From NCBI GenBank assembly GCA_947685225.1, contig CANTUV010000015.1, positions 4,712,001 to 4,776,000 of the forward strand: DNA of 64,000 bases, in the 5' to 3' direction. Under the pieces are notes generated by a model that ran no database searches, had not been told where the DNA came from, and saw only the letters and a list, made by a program, of their open reading frames with translations. Of this stretch, positions 46,436-57,500 are shown piece after piece. The translations under genes were made by a program, and so were the position numbers. The DNA comes from Garcia nutans (Eukaryota; Streptophyta; Magnoliopsida; Malpighiales; Euphorbiaceae). Position 1 is the first letter of the stretch; every line of letters starts with the position of its first letter.

Positions 46436-47703
46436 TGCATAGCAAACACTGACTGATGTACTTCTTCTAAAATGATCTTTCTCAAAATAGCATCATCAGG
46501 TACACACAATCTGTTCTTAAACCAAAGACTCCCATCATTTCTCACAATAAAATCTCGATTCTTTCCATTCTGACAATTTGAAACAATCTTTTGAATCTTC
46601 TCATCAGCCACTTGAGCTTCTTTAATCTGATCCAACAACACTGGTTTCAACTGCAACTGTGCCAACAATGCGCCATCATCACAAGATACAAAATTAGCAC
46701 ACAACGCTCTCAACTCAACAAGCAACGAGAGCGAATAAACAGTTAAACCTGCTAAAGACTTCCGACTCAAGGCATCAGCAACAACATTTGCCTTACCAGG
46801 ATGATAGTCAATCAAACAGTCGTAGTCTTTAATCAATTCCAACCATCTTCTCTGTCGAAGATTGAGCTCTCTCTGGACACCCAAATATTTCAAACTCTTA
46901 TGATCCGTATAGATAAAACACTTCTCCCCATACAAATAGTGTCGCCAAATTTTCAATGCAAACACAATGGCTGCTAACTCTAAATCATGGGTCGGATAAT
47001 TGAGCTCATGCGGTTTCAACTGTCGGGAAGCATAAGCTATAACTTTACCTTCTTGCATCAGAACACAACCCAAACCACTATGTGAAGCATCACTGTAAAT
47101 CACATAAGGTTTATCTTCCACAGGTAAAGTAAGAACAGGCGCTTGAGTTAACATTTCTCTCAACTGATTAAAGCTAGCCTGACACTGATCTGTCCACACA
47201 AATCTAACTTCCTTTCGAAGCAATCTGGTAAGTGGAGTAGCTATCAAAGAAAATCCTTTCACAAACCGTCGATAATAACCTGCCAAACCCAGAAAACTTC
47301 TTACTTCAGTCACAGACTTTGTTGGACTCCAATTCAAAATAGCTTCAACTTTACTCGGATCAACTCTAATTCCTTCTGCTGAAACTATATGACCAAGAAA
47401 AGTTACTTGATCAAGCCAAAACTCACACTTCGACAGTTTAGCAAACAATTGCTTCTCTCTCAAAATTTGCAACATAATCCGCAGATGCTTGTCATGCTCC
47501 TCCTCATTACGCGAATATACCAGAATGTCATCTATAAAGACCACCACAAACTGATCCAGATAGGGCCTAAACACCCTATTCATCAAGTCCATAAAAACTG
47601 CCGGTGCATTCGTCAAACCAAAAGGCATAACTAGAAACTCGTAATGCCCATACCTGGTTCGAAATGCAGTCTTGGGAACATCTTCAGCTCTGACCCTCAA
47701 CTA
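46436..47703 (-). pseudogene. Tekay RT (C-terminal part) and RNase H
   Basis: After the TAG at 47701-47703 the frame continues: LRVRAEDVPKTAFRTRYGHY, LVMPFGLTNAPAVFMDLMNR, VVVFIDDILVYSRNEEEH (FIDD catalytic box intact), KCEFWLDQVTFLGHIVSAEG, VRSFLGLAGYYRRFVKGFSL. The RNase H follows: PYVIYSDASHSGLGCVLMQE, YPTHDLELAAIVFALKIWRH, YTDHKSLKYL and HPGKANVVADALSRK. The last part, ILEEVHQSVFAMHP, is the start of the integrase zinc finger, cut by the solo LTR. Confidence 0.9.
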
Positions 47704-49854
47704 ATGGTACCCTGATCTCAAATCAATTTTGAAAAACACTGATACACCCTTTAATTGATCAAAGAGATCATCAATTCTAGGCAAAGGATATTTATTTTTA
47801 ATAGTCACTTTGTTCAATTGCCTATAATCGATACACAATCTCATAGTACCATCCTTCTTTTTTACAAACAAGACAGGAGCTCCCCACGGTGAAGCACTAG
47901 GGCGAACAAATCCTTTATCCAACAACTCCTGCAACTGCACTTTCAATTCTCTCAGCTCAGCAGGTGCCATTCTGTAAGGAGTAATAGAGATAGGAGTGGT
48001 ATCAGGCAATAATTCAATACCAAACTCCACCTCTCTGGCATGAGGCAACCCTGGCAACTCCTCTGGAAACATATCTGGAAACTCTGCGACTGTGGGTATA
48101 CTATCAAGTTGAGAACCCTTTACTCTAGTATCCACAACATAAGCAAGGTAAGCATCGCACCCTTTTCTAATCAATCTCCTAGCTGCAACAGCTGAAACAA
48201 ACAAAGATGCTAGCTGTCCCTGCTTATTAGATACTATCACCTCTCTATCATCACTGGTTCTCAAGGTAACAACTTTCTTTTGACAGTCAACCACAGCTCC
48301 ATGTCTAGATAGCCAGTCCATGCCTAGGATCACATCATATTCCTTAAAAGGCATCTCAATCAAATCTCCAAGGAACTCCTCACCTTGAACCACTATTGCA
48401 CTATCTCGGTGCACTTTACTGACAATCACACTATGCCCTAACGGATTTGTTACTAACACATCAAATCCTAGGGATTCAGCATGCACATCAGATACAGGCA
48501 AAACAGATGCACTAATATATGAATGTGTGAATCCATGATCAATCAAAGCAAGTACTGAAGTATCAAATAAAGAGAAAGTACCAGCAATGACTGCCGAAGC
48601 ATCTGGTTGCCTCTGCATCACATAAATCCTCTGAGAAGATCCAGCCCCCTCTGGTCTACTCTCCCTGGATGTAGAACCTCCTCTAGGACTGAACCCAAAT
48701 CTGCCTCTTCTACTGAAACCCCTGTCTCCTCGTCCTCCCCTCACACTAGGTCGAGAAGCTGCAGTATCTACTGACATCCGTTCCTGTCTCTCAAGATAAT
48801 CTCTAACAAAATGATCGGGAGATCCACATCTGAAGCATACAGCTGGTCCACTACTCTTCCAACAAACACCTCTATGATAACCCCCACACTGAGCACAAAT
48901 AGGTGGAGTGGATCTCTGGACTACTGGAGCAGGAGCACTCGCTACTGAAACTGTAGGTCTAAATCTCTGTCTCCGAAACTGTGCTGACCTACCAGCTGGC
49001 CTCTGACTCCTATTAACCCGAGGAATAAAACTTCCTTTACCTCTTTTCACAGACGAAGACCCTACCTCAAACTGGGGCCTTCCAACCCTGATTTCTTCCT
49101 CTGAAGCAGCTGCAATAACCTGAGCTCTTTCCACACTCCTAGCTGCTGATACAAGCTGGGAAAAATCATGATATCTAGATCCAGACACAAGACACATGAT
49201 AGAGGGCCTCAATCCCTCCTCAAATCTCCTGCATCTATCTATCTCATCAGATATAATACCCCCAGCATAATGGCTTAACCGTATAAACTCAACCTCATAT
49301 TCAGTTACTGACCGGTTGTCTTGTTTCAAGCTTAGAAACTCCATTTTCTTCACATCTTTGTACTCCCTTGGAGTATACTTCAATTCAAACTCTCTTAGAA
49401 AGTCAGCATAGGACAATGTTGGTGGATCATCCATAGCATGGGGCACTGTCTTCCACCAATCATATGCGTCCTTCTGCAACAAGGATCTTGCATAATCAAA
49501 TCTTTCCTCTGGAGTGGCTTGTAACTGAACAAATATTCTCTGTACTTTATCTAGCCACTGCTCAGCTACAGCAAGGTCAATAGTACCCAAGAAATCTTCT
49601 GCTCCATACTTCCGTAATTTGTCATAATTCCTTACTGATACCAAAGGCTGTGGGGGTGGTGGCGGTGGTTGCATTGGTGCTTGCCTCAAAGCATCTATCA
49701 CATGCCTAAGCCAAACTGGTGAAACCTCCTCACCAGATGGTCCCCCCGACACAGAAGCAGGTGCCTCTCCAGCACCATCCACTCTAGCTCCATCATCAGG
49801 AGCAACACTCTCCGCACTACCCTCAGCTGACTGACGCAAATGAGGATCCATCAC
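47704..49854 (-). pseudogene. Tekay gag, protease and RT N-terminal part
   Basis: A 717-codon open frame starts MMDPHLRQSAEGSAESV. Gag capsid lies at about residues 75-245 (AEQWLDKVQRIFVQLQATPE, YDWWKTVPHAM, FELKYTPREYKDVKKMEFLS). The CCHC knuckle is at 340-353, reading CFRCGSPDHFVRDY, with Tyr where the last Cys belongs. Protease lies around 425-560: LALIDHGFTHSYIS, where the family has D-S/T-G, so the active-site Ser/Thr is His. VILGMDWLSRHGAVVDCQKK follows. RT begins at about 630: SPWGAPVLFVKKKDGTMRLC, IDYRQLNKVTIKNKYPLPRI. The frame ends in TAG (47701-47703) where Gln is expected after DLRSGYH. Confidence 0.9.
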
Positions 49855-50000
49855 AACCTATATCTGCAAACACAGCAGAATACCTCTCATTAAAGATCAG
49901 AGACTGCCAATACCAACATGTATGTTATTCAAAAATCCACTTTTTAAAATCAAAACACTCTTTTTCTTACACTTGACCTAGGTTGAGAATCTCAAACCTA

Positions 50001-50013
50001 GGCTCTGATACCA
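50001..50013 (-). other. Tekay primer-binding site
   Basis: The minus strand reads TGGTATCAGAGCC, matching plant initiator tRNA-Met, seven bases from the LTR edge at 50021. The downstream TAGGTTTGAGATTCTC is shared with the LARD-like element. Confidence 0.9.
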
Positions 50014-50020
50014 AAACAAT

Positions 50021-52383
50021 TGTAACACCCCAATATCCCGTATACGTACCAAGCATGCTTAAACGATCGTAAAATACGTATACCGAATATAGAAAATGCC
50101 ATAGTTTAAAAAGACACAACAAATATCTTTGTAAATAAATGAAACCAATCTCAAACATTTAAAAGAAATCCAAAAGACACCATATATAAAAACATTTATT
50201 AATTCATAGCGGAAGTTATTACAAATATGTTATAAATCAAAGTTTACAAAACATAGAATATATACATGATTGGCAGCTCTTCTCTGATCTTTAAGTCCCA
50301 AAAGAAAATCCTCAATGTCTAGTCTCACTTGGTCTCAAGGAGCTCTCAGGTTCAACTCTGTCACCTGCGCGATCAAACACTATCGCGCTGAGCCACAGCT
50401 CAGTAGTACAAACCATAATGATAATATGCAATATTAATATCAATATCATACAATCAATCAGTAAGGATCATACTTATTAATATACATTTCATTATATCAA
50501 TAATTATATCATCATCTATTATACTCATTCATAGTTTATCAATATAACCAACAAACTATGGCTTCATATACGAACTTTCCCCCAACCAGGTCGGTTGCCC
50601 ACTGAGCCTCAGGCCACTGCCAATCCCAGGGGTCCGCAGGAGGCAGATAAGCACGTATAAAACTATCAGTAATGAACCTTCCCCCAACCAGGTCGGTAGT
50701 CCAAGATCAGTTGCCCAATCCACAGGGTCCGCATGGTTCCGCAGGAGGCAGATAGGTACGTAATACTGACTGTACTGAACCTTCCCCCAACCAGGTCGGT
50801 AGTCCAAGATCGGTTTCCCAAACTCAGGGTCTGCATGGTTCCGCAGGGGGCAGATAGGTCCGTTCATTTTTATCTTTAAACATTACTTTCTCAATTCATT
50901 TCATTCTCATAATCAAATTAGGCAACCATGCCTCAATCATTTCATATGTTCTCAAATTACAATAAAGCAACTCTTCATAACATCATATCTTTCACAATTC
51001 ATTTCATCATCACATCTTGCACATTTCACATTTCATCATCATAATATACAACATCAATTACATTAACTAAACACACATATCCTTATTCAATCATATCTTC
51101 TAGGCATGCTTCAATCATATCATTATTGTTTAAGTGTGTTTACAATGTTTATTTTTATGTTTAGGTGCAACAAGACCCTTGAAGAATCAAAACAATTCAA
51201 GAAGAGCAATCACATTAGCCAATACACTCAAGGGACACGGCCAAGCTTATGGCCGTGTCTCTCAACACAAAAATCCAGTAGCTAACACACTCAAGGGACA
51301 CGGCCAAGCTTGTGGCCGTGTCTCTTAACACCAAATCATCCGAGGCAGACACGGGCAATGGACACGGCCATGTCTCTCAACCAAACTCAGGCAGTAGCAA
51401 ACACAGTCAAGGGACACGGCCAAGCCAGTGGCCGTGTCTCTCCAAAATTCATCCAACACGGCCAAATTTCCTTGAACTTGGCCGTGTCTTCCAAAACTCT
51501 TAAGTCTTGGCCGTGTTCCTTCTTTGGTTTGGCCGTGTCTCACATGAACAAAACCCTAAATGTGACCAAAACTCTTTTAATTGCATTTAAACTCATTGTG
51601 CACAACATAGCCTCATTCAAATGGATATAAACATGTCATTAACACTTATTTTACATATTCATCACAATATTCTCAATAACAAATCATTAATAACACATTT
51701 AAACACATACCACTTCAAAACCCTAAACCAACATCATTCTTATTCTTTCAATTTCAATATCCACTCAACTTACCATTTTCAAACCAAAACCAACACCAAT
51801 TTAACTTACAACCAATTTAAACACTTATAATCACATCTCAACCCCACCAAATCATAATCTCAACAAATCAAAACTCACTTCAAATACAACTTCAAAAATA
51901 ACAAAGGAAAACAAGAGAGTACTTACCTAATTTGAAGAAATTCCACAAATCTCCAACTTAATCCTTTGATTCTTCCTTCAATTTGAGCTTAGAATTTAGA
52001 AGACCTCTCTTGCTCTCTCTTTTCCTTTGGTAGCCGGCCAAGAAATGCAAAGAAAAGAAAATGAAGACAAGTCAACCTTTTCTTCCTCTTTAAATCTCCA
52101 CCAAGCAATTCTACAAGCACAATTACTAACATACCCTCTTCTCATATGGTCTAGTTTTCTTCTTAATCAAGTGCCCTTTATAGTAATTTCACACATCCCA
52201 AACTAAAATATCTTCTTCCCTTGACTCTACATTTGAACAACATATATGTTATATATCTTAACATATATACAACATATACATTTCATTAACACAATCATTT
52301 CCTTCACAAAAACATATATACATTTAATTCCAATCAAACAACAATTGTATTAAAACTTCTAGGGCACACTTTGGGATATTACA
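50021..52383 (-). repeat. Tekay element 5' LTR
   Basis: This is a near-identical copy of 39543-41902: stem-loop core at 50361-50413, ~100-base tandem units at 50573-50865, and ACACGGCC block at 51232-51545. Several differences from the other LTR are C/T or G/A changes, as expected from methylated cytosine decay. Confidence 0.95.
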
Positions 52384-52716
52384 GATGGACTCATTTCCCT
52401 ATAGGATCGTCCTTTGTCTAGAATGTCACTTAGAGAATGAATCATTACTTCTTGATGTTTTTGAAACTATCACATTCCTCAGTATTTCAATAAGTGTCTG
52501 CCTTTCATCATCATCAATGACAGTGGAATTCTTCCTGGTAGACTCCACAGTCTATTGTGCCTTAAGTGCTTTCTAAGTTTCACCAGGAGGAAAATTTCCC
52601 TTTTCTACTTATTCCACCATAAAAGAAATAAAACCTTCCTGCCCTACTGTTATAGAGGCAACTTCTGAGTCATTCGACTCAGTAGTATATTTTCCTGAAT
52701 TTATTTTAGGTGGCAT
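52384..52716 (-). pseudogene. Old Ty3/gypsy gag, N-terminal part
   Basis: The minus-strand reading from the ATG at 52714-52716 is MPPKINSGKYTTESNDSEVA, SITVGQEGFISFMVE and a stop. After frame breaks, DDDERQTLIEILRN runs towards the Tekay junction. It continues the gag remnant at 38010-39542. The ATG is 12 bases after the primer site, which fits a short-leader element. Confidence 0.65.
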
Positions 52717-52728
52717 CGCGTAAAACGT

Positions 52729-52746
52729 GTCCCACTGAGTATGCCA
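52729..52746 (-). other. Putative primer-binding site of old Ty3/gypsy element
   Basis: The minus strand reads TGGCATACTCAGTGGGAC, starting with TGG four bases after the LTR terminus ...AACA at 52751. Position and the leading TGG fit a primer site; I cannot name the tRNA with certainty. Confidence 0.5.
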
Positions 52747-52750
52747 AAAT

Positions 52751-53379
52751 TGTTTCCCTCAAAGATGAGTTAAACCTTAAGGCCTTCAATTGCGTAGAAT
52801 GCAGATGTGCCAGAGGTTACAAGCACCTTAAAAGCTTGACTTGTCTAAAGCAATTGTCTATTCTTCAAGGACCATAAAAGAAACAAAGTTCCCAAACTCT
52901 TTTCTATAAATTCATTTGGATTCTACAGGTAAAAGTAGGTGTTTAAGCTACTAAGTTGTGGAATTGATGATAAGATACTGCAAAAACACGTAATTACAGA
53001 GATTTTTAGACGAAAGAATGCAATATTCACAGTATAAATTACTAATTGACTATTTGAATAATAAAGAGATACCGATCATGGAAAATTTTGGTTTACTTGG
53101 ATTTGTAGATGGTTTTGTTGATTGATCCTGATATCTTCTTTCCTTTCCCATTTTCGTTTGAAATCTTCTTCCCTGAATCACATTTCCGTTAACTCTCAGT
53201 CTCTTCTCCAACTAAAACCTTTTTTTCTTTGTGGGATCATGGTACACTAGCTTTCTACATTGTAGGATTTCGATTGTTGATGCACAAAGAATTGATGGCT
53301 GAAACATTTTAGATTTTTCTACTTTCTAAGCCTTGGGCTTATTGGGTCGATTGGGCCAATTTTAAGTTAGGTGCAAACA
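52751..53379 (-). repeat. 5' LTR of old Ty3/gypsy element
   Basis: Plus-strand text from TGTTTCCCTCAAAGATG to GGTGCAAACA is bounded by the inverted pair TGTTT/AAACA. On the minus strand it starts TGTTTGCACCTAACTTAAAA and ends next to the primer site. The 629-base length is ordinary. No second copy of this LTR is visible in the window, so the 3' end of the element was lost, probably around 37.6-38.0 kb. Confidence 0.6.
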
Positions 53380-54534
53380 AAATTATATATTAGAACTCAT
53401 ATATACATGCATAATTATAAAGAAATTACATTTATTACTATGTTTACACTTCACAATTTCAAATATACGGTGTAAAGTTTTTTCTGTCGTTTTTACGATA
53501 CCGCTTTTTTTATTTTAACATTGTTTTTATTTTATTTTTGTAATTTTTTTATTTTTACTTTTTTATTTTTAATATTTTTTTATTCATAAATAATTTTTTT
53601 ATTATCATATTTTTATTATACACATAAAAAATAAACATATACATAACAAATACATTACATTTACATAATGCACATAAAAAAAAAAACAGCAGCATATTCG
53701 CAACATATCTACAACATATACACTATAATTAATCAGCAAAAAAAGGCTAGAAGACATATCTATAATGTATATGCTATAATTATACAACATACAAAACTTT
53801 TACAATATATAAAAATTAAAAGATAATATGCATAATATATAGACGACGTATTTGCAACATATACATAACATTTATGAAACATATAAAATTATATTACAAA
53901 ATGATGTCCTTAAATTTTTTTTTTTGATAAATTTTTATAAGATTATGTTATTTTCTATTAAATATATATATTTTTATAAAATAATATATAAAATAAACTC
54001 AATTTTTATATTTTTTTTTGAAGAATTTTATAATATATCTATAAAATATCTATAATATATAAATAACATATAAAAATTATAAAAATATAATAATATACAA
54101 TATTTTTATAATTTTATAACTTTTTTAGGTATTTTTGAAAATTTTTATATCAACAGTATTTTAAAAAAATTAATTTTGTAGGTAGTTTTATAAGAAGCCC
54201 TAATTATAAATAAATTTCATAAAAATCTTGAACTTCTTTGGATAAATATGTATTTCAAATGAAGATTATTTAAATTTATCTTGCAAGTGAAAAATTCATA
54301 GAATTCTTTTATGTTAAACAAGAAATAACAAAATTGAGATCAAAGCCAAGCACACTTTCTTCATTTTACAGAACGTTGGACATTTACAAGAAAATGCATT
54401 CCTACAAAAATTCTTTAGCTAGCTAATTCTGCAGCTGAAGAAACTACAAAAGAAGAAAGAAGGTAACATGGTTATAGAATTTACACAATTACAAGCCGAA
54501 AAAAATAAATAATAAATAAAATGGAGATAATTTT
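53380..54534. other. AT-rich spacer downstream of the kinase gene
   Basis: There is no gene here. It is very AT-rich, with repeated ACATATAC and TATAAAATAT words between 53620 and 54110. The last ~200 bases (54330-54534) probably hold the 3' untranslated end of the kinase gene, which is transcribed leftward. Short frames here (53605-53790, 53852-54055) are composition artefacts. Confidence 0.5.
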
Positions 54535-57500
54535 TCACAATGACGTTTTAACACTTCCATCATATGGTGGTGCATTGAAGGTAGCGGCTGCACTAGTTGA
54601 GTTTCCTGATGACAAGGTTGAATCATCCAGGTTGTCTGAATCGGATGACAAATTATAGGAAGATCCTGTCTTTGTTTCAGATTTCGATGGATTATAGGAA
54701 GATGGCTTTTTTTGGAATATGGTGTTTGTGGGACCTCGTATTTTGAGATCCATGAAATCAGTGATTAAACCTGGTTTTGTTATCTTACTGTCATCAACTT
54801 CTTTCTCACCAGTTAGCAACTTGACCACTGTAGACATGGAAGGCCGGAGCTTGGGAGCATCTTGGGTGCAGAGTAACCCAATTTTCAGAAACTTACAAGC
54901 CTCCTCAGCATCAAAGTCACCACCCAGTGCTGTATCTACCAGGCAGACCAGCTCCTTTCGTTCATAAAGTTCCCATGTCTGCAACACGAGCCCAATGAGA
55001 TAAGCAGTGACATTATATATTTTACTATTGGCATGATTATTAAGTAGCTTAATACAACATAACAAAGCTTGTCAACATTTTCCTGATATCCTCCGTATGA
55101 TCTATATTGATGCCAATAAATGCTAAAAAAACATGTAAAATACAGATCAAGGTATAGGAAAGAACCTGGTCGACTCAAGTTGCTGGAGATTTTCCAACCA
55201 AGACCTTAGTTGGATAGTGATAAGGGATCTTTTAACTCTTTTAACACACAGACATGGTGGAACACAAGAGCCAACCAAATTTAGGACACATATATTAGAC
55301 CCTACTGAAGTGATGAAACACAAATGCACAAGATTCCAATGTGGGATCTTTCAACTCTAAGAGCGACAACTTGGTTTGGAAGCAATGTGGTTGACAACTT
55401 ATGTTGCCGACTATGACTTCAGATACGGAAAATTTTAGATAAGGCTGCACCATCTGAGGGTTGATAGGAAGAATGCAAGACATTTATCACTATTTTTCTT
55501 GGGTTACATCATTGGACATTGGACTGTCAAAGAATCAAATTTTAGTCTGGATCTGATTTATCTCTCAATATATTAGATACAGAAAAATAAATAAATTTTA
55601 GCCCATTTATCTGTTCTACCTGAACTTTCTAATCTATCGATTAGCAAATCAACTATGGTAGGACATTAATATTAACATATATCTTCATTTTAAACACACA
55701 AGTACAAATACAAAGACAGATTTTATTAGCAGATATGTATAAAATAATAGCAATTAGTTCCATATTTGGAAAAGTAAACAGTCATTGCACAATTGTGAAT
55801 GTTATAACATTTGTTTTCTTGAATATTTTGATACATTTTGTAGACATGACCCTTCAGAAATATTTGTATTGGGCCAATTGGCACATTGAAAGACTTTTCC
55901 AGGGATGTGATTGATAAAGATATTACTTTTAATTGATTTTGTAGCTTCAATAGATTGTTATAGGTATGGAATATTTTTTCTTATTTTCCCAGGTAGTTTT
56001 GACTACATGAGTTGAGTTAGAACTTATATAAGTGTACAGTATTCAGTTATAACAAAATATTGGAATAGAACCACCAACATTATTAGCAGTCTGTTTTTGG
56101 TTAGATTATTAGCGATGCGCCAGTTAGAAAAATCGAACAAGTTAGAGTAGATATAGCTAAGAGAGGCAGAGGTAGGCCTAAACTGACTTGGTCAAAAGTG
56201 GTCCAAAATGATCTTATGATGTTACATCTATCAGAAGAGATAACCTTAAATCGTATTAAGTGGAAAAGAAGAATCCATATAGCCGACCCCAATTGACTTG
56301 GAATTAAGGCTTTGTTGTTGTTGTTGTATATAAAAGTTCTAACAAAAAAAAATTCTATTCTTACTAATTATATAAATATCATTTTTGTTAAAAATATAAT
56401 TAGATATAATTTTTGAAGGATTTTTAATAATAATGTACAACTATGATAACACTTTTTAGTTAATAATTTATGAATTGACAATATCTAAATTATAAATTAT
56501 AATTAAACATTCTTTTCAATTGATCCACTATTTCTAGTTTGGTTATATCTGGTTTTCTCTTGATTCAGTTTTTATTTTGTAGGGGTTAAAACTTTCAACT
56601 CATCAAAAAGTTAGATTCAGAAAACTGAATCATACACCTAAACTGAATGATAAATAAACCTTTAATGAATCTATTAAAAATAAAAATAAAAAAAAAGTTT
56701 AATAAAAAAGTAAACTTATATTTAGTATTTTCATTTAGCATGTTGAATTAGGATATACCTTAATCCAGTTCGAGTTTGATCCAATTAGAGATCATGCCTA
56801 CTGTTTTGGCAGAAATATGGCAAGAATATGCAAGGTAGATACTCCTGTTTGTCGTCCCTTGTATTGATATGGTTCTTAGTCATTATGGTTACAATGCGAT
56901 GTTAGATCTATCAGCCTTTCAGGTTTTTTTTTTAACGCCGGCTATTATCTATTCATGCAAAAATTACACATAAGGAAAAGCTCCAGAAGTTTTTTTTTTT
57001 TTTGAAGATTCTTGAAATTGCAAAAATAACAGGATTGTCATTTTACCCACGTATTGCCATTGGATTAAAATATATTGTCATGATAATAATGACCAAAGAA
57101 ATCCATACCCGTTCTAGAAGATACTGTTCTTCAACAGGTAATCGTGTATTTGTGTTGCATCTTCCAGTGACAATTTCCACAAGTAGAACACCAAAACTAT
57201 AAATGTCGGCCTTCCGTGTTAGCTGCCCCCTTATTGCATACTCCGGTGCTAGATAACCTCTGAAAAACAGCAAATGCGGATATTAATAGAAGATAATAAA
57301 TACTTGTTGACATAAGGACAGGTGGAAGCACATGTAAACAAAATTTTATCACATTGCTCAAAAGATGACCCAAATGCAATCTTAAACATTTCATTGCAGC
57401 TGAGCAGCACAAGATTAAGATCCCATGCTTATTAAAGCAGCCTATTTGGAGTTGGACATGATTCAAGGACTATACCAATTTTATTCTAGTTCTGGAAAAT

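Larger units (their letters stand above)
39543..52383 (-). mobile_element. Tekay-type chromovirus (Ty3/gypsy), nested host of solo LTR
   Basis: This complete minus-strand element has its 5' LTR at 50021-52383, primer site at 50001-50013, gag-pol from 49854 to 41949, polypurine tract (complement of 41903-41920) and 3' LTR at 39543-41902. It is bordered by GATGG on both sides (39538-39542 and 52384-52388). The domain order is gag, protease, RT, RNase H, integrase, chromodomain, which with the iMet primer and 2.4-kb LTRs fits the Tekay/Del chromovirus clade. About 17 differences between the LTRs were counted by eye. The coding region is interrupted by a 3.25-kb solo LTR and two nonsense codons. 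Confidence 0.9.

Noticed and set aside
54535..55065. Minus-strand frame taken as a separate gene starting at 55065
   Set aside because: The first ~87 bases are intron. The real last exon starts at 54978 after the GTTGCAG acceptor and is in phase with the kinase exons.
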